Source: VFJJ01 sp031362415
GTDB lineage: Bacteria > Actinomycetota > Acidimicrobiia > IMCC26256 > VFJJ01
Assembly: GCA_031362415.1 (NCBI GenBank)
Contig: JANLSK010000312.1
Coordinates: forward strand, 91,185-155,184
Direction: 5' to 3'
DNA: 64,000 nt
Below are positions 33,190 to 41,781 of this stretch, in pieces (within the stretch, counting starts at the first letter, position 1; each line of letters starts with the position of its first letter). The translations under genes and the position numbers were made by a program. Under the pieces are notes generated by a model. It made no database searches, was not told where the DNA came from, and saw only the letters and a list, made by a program, of their open reading frames with translations.

Positions 33190-34892
33190 CTACGCGACCT
33201 CGGTGCGAGTGCTCGTGGCCAGTCGGCTCGCATCGACGCCATAGATCCTCGCTGCGACCGCTGTTGCCGCTTCGACATCCCGTCGGCCGAACGCCATGGC
33301 GAGCTGCCTGCGCTCGGAGGCCTTCAGGCTCCCCGGCAGTGGTACACGGATACGACGCAGGTACTGCGCCTGGAAACGGTAGGTACCCCCGCGCATCTTC
33401 ACGCAGTACGCACCAACGAAGAGGTTCGCTACCTCGGACAGCATGAGGCCACCAAGCACCTCGAGGTCCCATTCGGTCGAGGTCACGTAATACAGGTTGG
33501 GGTGCGGGTAGTACTGCCCTTCATCGAGACCGGGTGTGCCGATGCCTTCATTTCGGGAAGGACGAGCTTGGGAGTTCCGAGCAAGCCCGGAGTCATCCGG
33601 TCGATCGTCCTCCACCAGCGCGAACGGTGCCTTCGCAGCGGTGTGCCGGGACTTCACCCGGTCGCCATGACGTGCGAGATGGGCCCGGAAGGCGGGCCAC
33701 TGCTCGATGTCGACCAGACCGTCGTCGTCCCACGGATTCACGAGGTACGTGCCGGCCCAGGCGATTCGTCCGCCCGCGAGATCCTTCGCCATCACTATCT
33801 GGAGCAGACGGTCGGGTTCGACGATCGAAGCATCGCGCGTGAGGAAGACGTCGTCGGCCTCTGTGGCCGGGCCGATACCGACACGAGTCCCGGTTGTCGG
33901 GTCGGCAAGCGGCGGGAAGCGTCGTTCGAGGTCGGCGAGCACCCCAAGCTGCTCAGGAGCAGCCGACGGCCACGACTCGCGACCGCTGAACCAACCCGGC
34001 AAACGCGAAGCATGAACCGATTCAAGGGCCAGCGGCATGGCGCGTGGCTTCGATGCCCAGGTCTTGAGACGATCCGCTTGCACCTCACCAAACGCCTGCG
34101 TCGTGGACGCCACAAGGGGACACCCCTGAGCGCGGCGTCGGATCACCGTGACAGCCGGATAGGCCGAAACCTCCTCCTCGAAAGCATCGACGTCGTGCAT
34201 CTCGACGACCGCCTCCACGGAGAACTGCTCGGCTACGAACGACCGCAGCGCTGCCCCGTATTGGTTCCTCATCCAACGGTCGGCCACGATGAAGCCGAGC
34301 GCCCCATCGGGCCGCAACAGGCGAAGGCCCATCTCGATGAATCCGGTGAACACGTCGCTGCGTCCCCGCATCGTCGGGCAGACCTGCCGGTAGGCAGCGT
34401 TCCGGTCAGCAGGCACGTTCTCGAGGCGGATGTACGGCGGGTTGCCCAGCACGAAGTCGAATGCCTGCTCGTCGTGCGGGGTGAGCAGAAAATCACCCGC
34501 TGTCACCCATTCCGAGGCGAGAGCCCGCGCCTCGTCGGGCAACAAGCCCGCCTCGGCGAGCTGTGCGGCGACGGACTCGCGGGCAGTTTCGGCGTTCAGT
34601 TCGAGCAGGTCGAACGCCCGAAGTGCAGAGCATGTGCCGACGAGCGGCCGTCCGTGGCGCTCGCACGACTCCACCAGTCGTTCGACCATCGGACCAAGGA
34701 ACGCCCTGCGCCACACGACGGTTCGACGGCTCGCATCGCTCCGAGGTCCCGATCGGCTGTGTAGCCGGCGAGGTCGAGAATCAGCTCCACGACCCAACGC
34801 CGGGTGAAAACCTCGCCGTGCTCGCCGCCATGATCGTCCGGTGCCAAGCCTTGACCCAGACCGAAAGCCATCTGAAGCACCCCGTTACGCAT
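33190..34892 (-). CDS. N6-adenine DNA methyltransferase (Eco57I/type IIG-like), frameshifted
   Basis: The product is split by a 1-nt shift at the GGG (coding strand) at 34704-34706. Upstream frame, from ATG 34892: MRNGVLQMAFGLGQG, FTRRWVVELILDLAGY, and SAM motif I AVEPSCGAG. Downstream frame: AFLGPMVERLVESC, catalytic NPPY (34432-34443) in FVLGNPPYIRLENVP, then a TaqI/Eco57I-like C-terminal recognition region (LYYVTSTEWDLEVLGGLMLSE). The corrected length is about 567 aa. The -10 TACGAT lies 7 nt before ATG 34892. With motif I and motif IV in different frames the read gene should be inactive unless the shift is an assembly error. Confidence 0.8.
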
Positions 34893-34899
34893 GAAGGGC

Positions 34900-34919
34900 A
34901 TCGTAGAACATGTGTTCGA
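34900..34919 (-). promoter_or_regulatory. SOS-box-like palindrome overlapping the methyltransferase promoter
   Basis: On the minus strand TCGAACACATGTTCTA (34904-34919) matches the actinobacterial/Bacillus-type LexA site TCGAAC-N4-GTTCGA except for one base. It overlaps a TACGAT -10 box (34900-34905), which is 7 nt before the ATG at 34892. Binding by LexA would repress the module until DNA damage. The LexA gene itself is not in the window. Confidence 0.55.
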
Positions 34920-35101
34920 TCAACGCCAGCAGGTGACTCCCGTACGGTGTGGCGCACGATCACGTCACGGTAACCCGACGGGGCAGGTCGCCTGCGGCAA
35001 TCGCGGTCGCGTCTCGCACGTTGGCGTGAACGACCGGCGATCGGCGCTCGCGACACGGAACTCAGCAGACGCGGCGTTCCCGGGACGTTGCCCGAACGCG
35101 T

Positions 35102-38100
35102 TCAGGCCGTCGGCGAAGCGACGGAATGGTCGGCACCGACCAGCTCGACCAACTCGGCGAGCTCGAGGCGGGCACCGAGCGCGGCGGCGTTGTCGTAGAC
35201 GGTCTCGTCGAGCAGCGCACGAGCGGTGGCTTCGGCCTGGCGCCGATCGAGCGGCTCGGTCAGTGAACGGGGTACCTGGTGATGGCGATCGACCCAGCCC
35301 AAGATGGTGGCCGCGGTGGTGGCGTCACCCCGATTGGCAGCCACCGCGGCCGCGCCGATGGCGCAGTGGCGGGCCGCCACGTGATCGCCGCTCGTGCGTG
35401 CATGCTCGAGAGACGACCGGCTGAGGTGCTCGGCCCTGTCGTGCTCACCGAGGAGCGACACCACGACGGCGAGCCAACTCGCGTTCTCGGCGGCCCCGGT
35501 CAGGTTGCCGATGCTCTCGAAGACCCTGAGGGCTCGTTCGTGGTGTTGGCGGGCCGAGTGGAGGTCGCCGCGGAGCCGATCGACGACGCCCGAGAAGGCG
35601 GTGGCCTGAGCGACGACGTAAGCGATGCCGAGCTCGTTGGCGATGGCGCGGGTCTCGCCCATGAGTTGAGCTGCGGTGACGAACTCACCGCGATCGGCCT
35701 CGGCCAGGGCCAGCTCACCGAGCGCTGCAGCCTCGAACTCCCGGAGGCGGACCGTCTGGGCGACCGCGAGCGCCTCCTGGGCTGAGGCCGCTGCGGTTGA
35801 GAAGTCGCCGATCTGCCGAGCGCGCTCGGCGATGTTCAGCAGGGCCAGCGAGATTCCCCAGTTGTCGCCTGCCGCACGGAGCAGCCCCAACGCCCGACCG
35901 GCGTAACGTCGGGCCGTGTCGTCATCGATCGACTGGGAGTCGGTGTACGACAGGCGCAAAGTGGCAATCCCCTGTTCCCACAGGAGCGGCTCGGCATCGT
36001 CCCGGCCCTCGGCAACCTCCACAGCCTCGAAGAGGGCCGCTCGAGCTTCGACGACATCGCCGGTCCAACTGGCAACAGTGCCCAAGACGAGCAGCGCCCC
36101 TGCGAGAACGCTCCGGTCGTCGAGGCTCCGGGCCAGCTCGAGCGCAGCGCGGGCTTGGGCCAGGGCCGGCCCGGCCGCATGGACCCGGGCGTCGAACAGC
36201 GCTCCCCAGAGCGTCACGATCGCCCGAGGGATGCCGCCACCCCCGAGCCCGACGGCGCGCGACAGGTGGCGAGCGCCCTCGGCGATGGGGCCGCGGACGT
36301 ACCAGTACCAGGCCAGCGCGCCGGCGAGCCGCTGCGCGGTCTCGACATCACCACTCGTCGCCGACCAGTCGATCGCCGCCCTGATGTTGTCGATCTCCTC
36401 GTCGAGCAGCGCGGCCCACGATGTCTGGTCGCGGCGGTACAACCTCGGAGCCGCGGTCTCGACGAGGCCCAGACACCAGGCCGCGTGGCCGTCACGGCTA
36501 TCGGCGAGCTCACCGCGCGCCGTGAGATGCTCCGCTGCGTACTCGGCGATGGTCTGCAGCATGTGGTAGCGGACGCGGGGCCGATCGCGGTCGGCCGACA
36601 ACAACGACTTGTCGACGAGCCGGGCCACGACGTCACCGACAATCGCCGGGACGACACCACCGGGAGACGGGTTTCCGAGGGACGCGACCGCCTCGGCCGC
36701 CTCCAGCGAGAATCCGCCCGGGAACACCGAGAGGCGCTCGAAGACCCGGCGCTCGTCTTCGTCGAGCAGGTCGTAGCTCCAGTCGACGACCCCACGGAGG
36801 GTCTGCTGACGGCGTGGGGCAGTGCGTGATCCGCGGGTCAGCAGGCCGAACCGGTCGTCGAGGCGGGTCGCGATCTGCTGCACCGACAGGGCTCGCACCC
36901 GGGCTGCAGCGAGCTCGATGGCCAACGGGAGCGCGTCGAGCCGTTCGCAGATCTCGAGGATCGCGAGACGGGCGTCGGCTGGCGGGTCGAAGCTCGGGTG
37001 CACCGCCCGCGCCCGCTCGATGAACAGGGCCACTGCATCGGCGATGGCGAGCGGGGGAACCGGGTACTGCCGCTCGCCGGGAATGGCCAGGGCCTCCCGA
37101 CTGGTGGCCAGGACGTGCACGCCGGGTCCGGCCCGTACGAGGAGCTCGGCCAGATCCGCTGCGGCGTCTGAGACGTGCTCGCAGTTGTCGAGCACGATCA
37201 GGAGGCGACGATCGGCGACGTACTCGACGAGACGATCGGTGATCGATGACATGACGGGCCTCGGCCCCGTGCCGTCACCGCCCTCCGGCGACGAGCACAA
37301 GCCGACGCTCAACGCGCACGCGGCAGCGGCGAGCACGTCGGTGGGGTCGTGCACCTCGGCGAGCGCAACCAGGAACGAACCGTCGGGGAACCGTTCTACC
37401 AAACGGTCGGTCACCTCGAGGGCCAGCGTGGTCTTGCCCACCCCGCCCGGTCCGGTGAGGGTCACCAATCCGGACCGGGTGAGGAACGCATCGATCTCGG
37501 CGACCTCGCGTTCACGGCCGGCGACGGCACCCGACGGCGCCGGGACTCGCGAGCGGCAGCACTCCAGGAGCGGCAAGGGTCGTGCGGTGCTCACGACATC
37601 GTCGACCACCACCGCGAAAACCCGCTCGGGACGGCTCAGGTTCCGCAGGCGCCGCTCCCCCGACGCGACGAGCCGGATCCCGTCGTCGAGACGATCGACC
37701 ACCAAGGCCTCGGTGGCCGCGGAAGCCACGATCTGGCCCCCCTCCACGGTCTCCAGGAGTCGCGCCACCCGGTTCAGGGTCGGGCCGAAGTAGTCGCCAT
37801 CGCGCTCGTGCGCGACGCCGGTGTGCAGCGAGATCCGCACAGCCATCGGCTCGATACGACCCCAGTCCTCGGCCCCCATGGCCCGTTGGATGGCCGCCGC
37901 AGCCCTGATCGCGTCGAGCTCGGACGCGAACGCCGCAGTGAACCCGTCGCCGGTCGCGGTGAACACATGGCCGTCGTGCTCGGATATCGCTCGGCGGACC
38001 AGCTCGTCGTGGCGCGCAAGTGCGGCGGGCATGTCGGTCGGGTGGCGCTCCCACAGGCTCGTCGAACCGACCAGATCGCTGAACAGGAACGTCGTGACGC

Positions 38101-38266
38101 CCGTGGGACCGCGGCCAGCCGGAACCGGACCAATATCCCGGCTCTCTCCGTTGCTGGCGGGGCTGCCTGGGTTGTGGTCGGGTGGGCGGGCGGGGCTCGG
38201 ATCGACGTGCTCGCCGGACTCGGATCGCCCGAGACGGTGGGCTCGCGGCAGCGACCGGGTCAGCAC
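35102..38266 (-). CDS. class III nucleotide cyclase / NB-ARC ATPase / TPR regulator
   Basis: 1054 aa. Residues about 57-220 form a class III cyclase domain (TTFLFSDLVGST with metal Asp, TATGDGF with the second Asp, LNRVARLL). About 245-560 is an NB-ARC/AAA-like ATPase, with P-loop GPGGVGKTTLAL, Walker B-like LLIVLDNCEH, and the LPLAIELAAARVR region. From about 600 on there are TPR-like helices. Many actinobacteria carry several such proteins; some end in a LuxR HTH but this one does not. Output may be cNMP or a protein-interaction switch. Start GTG at 38266; the first 50 residues are low complexity, so the true start could be later. Confidence 0.87.
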   Translation of the reverse strand: MLTRSLPRAHRLGRSESGEHVDPSPARPPDHNPGSPASNGESRDIGPVPAGRGPTGVTTFLFSDLVGSTSLWERHPTDMPAALARHDELVRRAISEHDGHVFTATGDGFTAAFASELDAIRAAAAIQRAMGAEDWGRIEPMAVRISLHTGVAHERDGDYFGPTLNRVARLLETVEGGQIVASAATEALVVDRLDDGIRLVASGERRLRNLSRPERVFAVVVDDVVSTARPLPLLECCRSRVPAPSGAVAGREREVAEIDAFLTRSGLVTLTGPGGVGKTTLALEVTDRLVERFPDGSFLVALAEVHDPTDVLAAAACALSVGLCSSPEGGDGTGPRPVMSSITDRLVEYVADRRLLIVLDNCEHVSDAAADLAELLVRAGPGVHVLATSREALAIPGERQYPVPPLAIADAVALFIERARAVHPSFDPPADARLAILEICERLDALPLAIELAAARVRALSVQQIATRLDDRFGLLTRGSRTAPRRQQTLRGVVDWSYDLLDEDERRVFERLSVFPGGFSLEAAEAVASLGNPSPGGVVPAIVGDVVARLVDKSLLSADRDRPRVRYHMLQTIAEYAAEHLTARGELADSRDGHAAWCLGLVETAAPRLYRRDQTSWAALLDEEIDNIRAAIDWSATSGDVETAQRLAGALAWYWYVRGPIAEGARHLSRAVGLGGGGIPRAIVTLWGALFDARVHAAGPALAQARAALELARSLDDRSVLAGALLVLGTVASWTGDVVEARAALFEAVEVAEGRDDAEPLLWEQGIATLRLSYTDSQSIDDDTARRYAGRALGLLRAAGDNWGISLALLNIAERARQIGDFSTAAASAQEALAVAQTVRLREFEAAALGELALAEADRGEFVTAAQLMGETRAIANELGIAYVVAQATAFSGVVDRLRGDLHSARQHHERALRVFESIGNLTGAAENASWLAVVVSLLGEHDRAEHLSRSSLEHARTSGDHVAARHCAIGAAAVAANRGDATTAATILGWVDRHHQVPRSLTEPLDRRQAEATARALLDETVYDNAAALGARLELAELVELVGADHSVASPTA

Positions 38267-38519
38267 GGCCTGTGGTCGGCGCCGGCGTCGCCCTTACCGG
38301 AGCCCTTGAGCCCTTGCCTTCCTGCCGGCCCGGGCCCGAACCGTGGCGACCGACCATGCCGACGACGACGGGGGGCTCGGCCACGAGACTCTCGACCTCG
38401 CGCTCGAGCCCGCCGCCTGAGGATCGCTGTCCCCTCGAGTCCCCCGAACCCGATCGTCCAAGCAGTGGCACAGCGACGGCACAGCGGCCGTCCGAGTGCC
38501 ACTGCTGGCGTGGGTCGGG

Positions 38520-39347
38520 TCAGGTCGGTGGTGGGAAGTAACCGCCTGCGAACTCCTCGAACGTGGCGGGGAGCGGTGCTGTCGGAGCCACGGGAACGAG
38601 GTGCAGCAACTCGAACTGGACACCCTCCGGAAGCGAGACCATCGACGTGAGCGCGTCAGCCACGATCTGGGGCGTCATGAGCCCGTGGTGACGCAGCAGG
38701 CCGCGCCTGAACCACAGCTCGAAGGCATCCACCGTCCGCTGCTTGCCGAACTCCTGGGTCGAGAAGTCGGTTCCCGCCGTTTCCCCGCAGCGGAAGATGC
38801 TGACTCGAACACCGGTGCCTTCGAGCTCGAGCTTCAGAGTCCGCGCCGCCTGCTCAGACCCCGCGTTGGCGGCCGCGTAAGGAAGGTGGTTCGGCCACGG
38901 GGCGACCGCCGCCGAGGACGTGACGAACACGATGTCCCTTGGCCCCTTGAGCTGGGTCATGCGCCGGGCGGCATTCCGAGCGACGTAGAGCGAGCCCAGG
39001 AGCTTGGTCGCGACCTCCCTGTCGATCTCGTCCGCATCGAAGTCGGTGAGCGGCCCGTAGCGGGCTGTCGCAGCGTTGTTGATGACAGCGGAGATCGGGC
39101 CGAGCTCTTTTTCCGCCTCTCCGAAAAAGGCATCCACCGAGCCGGGATCGGTGACGTCGAGAGCGGCAGCGTGAGCGCGTCCCCCCACCGCGATCACCTG
39201 CGCCGCGGTGTCGTGCAGGAGCTCCTGGCGGCGTCCGCCCAGAGCGACCGACCAGCCCAACGATCCCAACCGGATGGCCGTCGCCTGCCCAATTCCCGTT
39301 CCGGCTCCGGTGATCAAGGCCACCCGTGCGTTTCCTGACGTTGACAT
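38520..39347 (-). CDS. SDR-family oxidoreductase with YxxxN active site
   Basis: 275 aa from ATG 39347 (MSTSGNARVALITGAG). The cofactor motif TGAGTGIG, NNAA (INNAATARY) and Ser in FVTSSAAV are normal. The catalytic Tyr is followed by YAAANAG, so the conserved Lys of YxxxK is Asn. Lys normally lowers the Tyr pKa and holds the ribose; without it the enzyme may be inactive or atypical. Cofactor motif LGGRRQE after beta-2 suggests NADP. Confidence 0.85.
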   Translation of the reverse strand: MSTSGNARVALITGAGTGIGQATAIRLGSLGWSVALGGRRQELLHDTAAQVIAVGGRAHAAALDVTDPGSVDAFFGEAEKELGPISAVINNAATARYGPLTDFDADEIDREVATKLLGSLYVARNAARRMTQLKGPRDIVFVTSSAAVAPWPNHLPYAAANAGSEQAARTLKLELEGTGVRVSIFRCGETAGTDFSTQEFGKQRTVDAFELWFRRGLLRHHGLMTPQIVADALTSMVSLPEGVQFELLHLVPVAPTAPLPATFEEFAGGYFPPPT

Positions 39348-39640
39348 GGCCGTGCAAGCCCCCTGCATTTCTGACGATGCTGCCGAACCGTGTCGACCCG
39401 TGCCGTGGGGATCGGGTTTCCCCGCATACGGCCGATCATCGAGTCAACCCGCCACTCCCGATGAGCCCGTGAGCCTGTAAGCCTCATTGACGCTACCAGT
39501 CGGCGTCCCGATGTCGCTCGGACGAACGGGGATGGACGGTCGACAGCGGGGAAACAGCGCGGCGCCAGGGGCGGGGTCGAGTATGTAGGTCAGCGAGCTC
39601 TCTCCGAACTGGGCAGTGGGCCGGTCCGCTGGGCGAAAGG
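39348..39640. other. intergenic region, nothing recognised
   Basis: 293 nt between divergent SDR and PAP2-family genes. I see no conserved ORF, hairpin or clear promoter box; short open frames here have no coding character. Confidence 0.4.
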
Positions 39641-40442
39641 GTGATCCGTGTCCACATCGATAGCAGCTGCGGTTCGCCCGCAGCCCAAGGCCCAGACGCA
39701 CACCGTTCCCTCGAGGTCGCAGCCGTCCATTCAGCGCGCCGGTTGACCCGTGAGCTTTTGTGGATGGCCCTGGCCGTTGTCTCCTCCTTGGCGGTCAGGA
39801 CGATCACCGAAGGCGATCACGGCGCCGCCGAGAGACGCCCATGCCGTGCTCGACTTCGAGCGGGCCGTCGGAATCGACTGGGAGTCAGCGGCCCAGGATG
39901 TGATCCTCGGTACAAGGCCCCTCGTGCGGTTCTTCAACTTTGTCTACGTGTGGCTGTTCTGGCCCTTCGTGATCAGCGCGCTCGTTGTCCTCTACCGGCG
40001 CGATCACCGCCTCTTCACATCGCTGAGAAACGCCTTGTTCATCTCTGGGGCGATCGGGCTGATCGTGTTCGCTTTCTTTCCCGCGGCTCCGCTCCGATTC
40101 CTCGACGGCTTCACCGACACGGTCGCCGCATATTCGGCTCAGCCGAACGTGGCCCGGCCATCGTCATTCACCAACGAGTATGCGGCCATGCCGAGCTTCC
40201 ACGTCGGCTGGACGGTCCTCGCGGGTGTGTGCCTCGCTCGACTGTCTCACCGGTGGACGATCCGCGGCCTCGCACTTGTGCCAGGCGCGCTCATGGCCGT
40301 CACCGTCGTCCTCACAGCCAATCACGACGTGATCGACGCCATTGCGGGAACGGTCGTCGCTGTCGGTGGGCTCATCCCGACGCGGTTCGCTCAGCGTCGC
40401 ATCGACAGCGACGGGACCATGGCGAGCGACCGACCGGAATGA
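39641..40442 (+). CDS. PAP2_3/inositolphosphotransferase-like membrane protein, apparent frameshift
   Basis: From 39750 the frame encodes AHAVLDFERAVGIDWE, several TM helices, and the PAP2 phosphatase signatures MPSFHVGWTVLAG and NHDVIDAIAG of the AUR1/PAP2_3 family (phosphate transfer on lipids in the membrane). The expected first TM helix, RELLWMALAVVSSLAVRTITEG, lies in another frame that is open from GTG 39641. The two frames join by a 1-nt shift at the GCCGCCG tract 39824-39830. The corrected length is about 266 aa, fitting the family. Confidence 0.72.
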
Positions 40443-40445
40443 GCG

Positions 40446-41459
40446 TTATCCGGCCGCCTGCCGGAAGGTGCGGCGGTACCCGAGGGGGGTGGTGTCGAGG
40501 ACCCTGCGGAAATGGGTGCGCAGGATGGTCGCCGAGCCGAAGCCACAGTCGGTCGCCACGATCTCGACCGAGAGGTCGGACGTCTCCAGGAGGTCCTGCG
40601 CCAGCCGGATGCGTTGCGCAAGCAGCCACTGGAGCGGTGTGGTGCCCGTCGCCCCGCGGAACTTACGGGCGAAGGTTCGTTGGCTCATGTTCGCGCGCCG
40701 GGCGAGTTGATCGACGGTGAGGGGTTCATCGAGATGCTCGACGGCCCAGTCGAGCACCGTCCCGAGCGAGTTGTCGGCGAGATCCCTGGCAACCGGGGCC
40801 TCAACGTACTGGGCCTGGCCGCCGTCACGGTGCGGGGGTACCACCATGCGTCGGGCGACGGTGTTGGCGACTTCGGGTCCATGATCGAGCCTGACGATGT
40901 GGAGCATCAAGTCGATCCCGGCCGCGGCGCCCGCCGAGGTGTAGATGCCGTCTCCGGCGTCGACGTACAAGACGCCGGGGTCGACGGTCACCCCCGGGAA
41001 GGCTACCGCCAGTGCCTCGGTGTCTAACCAGTGCGTCGTGGCGCGACGACCGTCGAGCAGGCCCGCGTGGGCCAACACGAACGCACCGGTACACACCGAG
41101 ATGATCCGAGCACCACGGGCCTGCGCCGCTCGCAGCGCGTCGAGGATCGCCTCACTGGGGCGGCCCCTCTGGTCCTGCCATGCCGGCACCACGATCGTGT
41201 CAGCCGCGTCGAGGTCGTCGAGCCGCCACGGTGTGCCGATCGTGACGCCGGCGACGCTCGTGCGCACGGGCGCGCCCTCCCCGGCGACGACCCGGAAGCC
41301 GTACCAGGGATCGGCCAGATCGGAGCGATCGACCCCGAACACCTCACACGCCACGGACAGCTCGAACGGGTGCACCCCGTGGGCCACGAGCACGGCGACC
41401 ACGTGGGGACAGTCGCGAACCGGCTGCGTTGCTCGACGGCGTGTCACCTTTCGGAGCAT
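40446..41459 (-). CDS. GlxA-type AraC family regulator (DJ-1/PfpI + AraC HTH)
   Basis: 337 aa from ATG 41459 (MLRKVTRRRATQP). The N-terminal 200 residues are a DJ-1/PfpI-like domain with the nucleophile-elbow Cys in ISVCTGAFVLAHAGLLDGRRATTHW. The C-terminal AraC HTH reads LDWAVEHLDEPLTVDQLARRANMSQRTFARKFRGATG and ends GYRRTFRQAAG. Such regulators respond to metabolites and often control adjacent oxidoreductase operons. Its divergent neighbour is the sulfur-oxidation operon; a link is possible but not shown. Confidence 0.9.
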   Translation of the reverse strand: MLRKVTRRRATQPVRDCPHVVAVLVAHGVHPFELSVACEVFGVDRSDLADPWYGFRVVAGEGAPVRTSVAGVTIGTPWRLDDLDAADTIVVPAWQDQRGRPSEAILDALRAAQARGARIISVCTGAFVLAHAGLLDGRRATTHWLDTEALAVAFPGVTVDPGVLYVDAGDGIYTSAGAAAGIDLMLHIVRLDHGPEVANTVARRMVVPPHRDGGQAQYVEAPVARDLADNSLGTVLDWAVEHLDEPLTVDQLARRANMSQRTFARKFRGATGTTPLQWLLAQRIRLAQDLLETSDLSVEIVATDCGFGSATILRTHFRRVLDTTPLGYRRTFRQAAG

Positions 41460-41781
41460 GGCACAGCCGTTGGCGGAAATCAATCGAACATCGGCACTCC
41501 TGCCACTGTCACGAGACCGTGCGAGGGAGGACGATCTGGTCATGTTCTCCGATCCCGTCACCAGCTTCGAGATCGTCAGGCAGGGACGCCGTCGATGCTG
41601 TTTCCCTCCGACCCCACGCCCGGCTCGCGTTCGGTCGATACGGAAGGGTGACCGGCACGACCGTCCCGAATCGGGCCGGGGCTGAGGATCGAGGGTTGAC
41701 GGGATCGCGTTCGAGTCATAATGTACGGACATTCGGCTATCTGGTGTGTCCAGAGCACCGATCCCGAGACTCGGAGCTCCC
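41460..41781. other. divergent intergenic region, glxA-like regulator / sulfur operon
   Basis: 322 nt without a supported gene. The right part carries a clear promoter for the sulfur operon (41696-41724) with an overlapping inverted repeat (41720-41733). The left part shows nothing distinctive. Confidence 0.5.
41696..41733 (+). promoter_or_regulatory. promoter of the sulfur operon with overlapping inverted repeat
   Basis: -35 TTGACG (41696-41701), 17-nt spacer, -10 TAATGT (41719-41724). The inverted repeat AATGT-ACGG-ACATT (41720-41733) overlaps the -10 and the start region, a good place for a repressor. The first gene starts at 41782 with GGAG 5 nt before the ATG. Confidence 0.6.
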
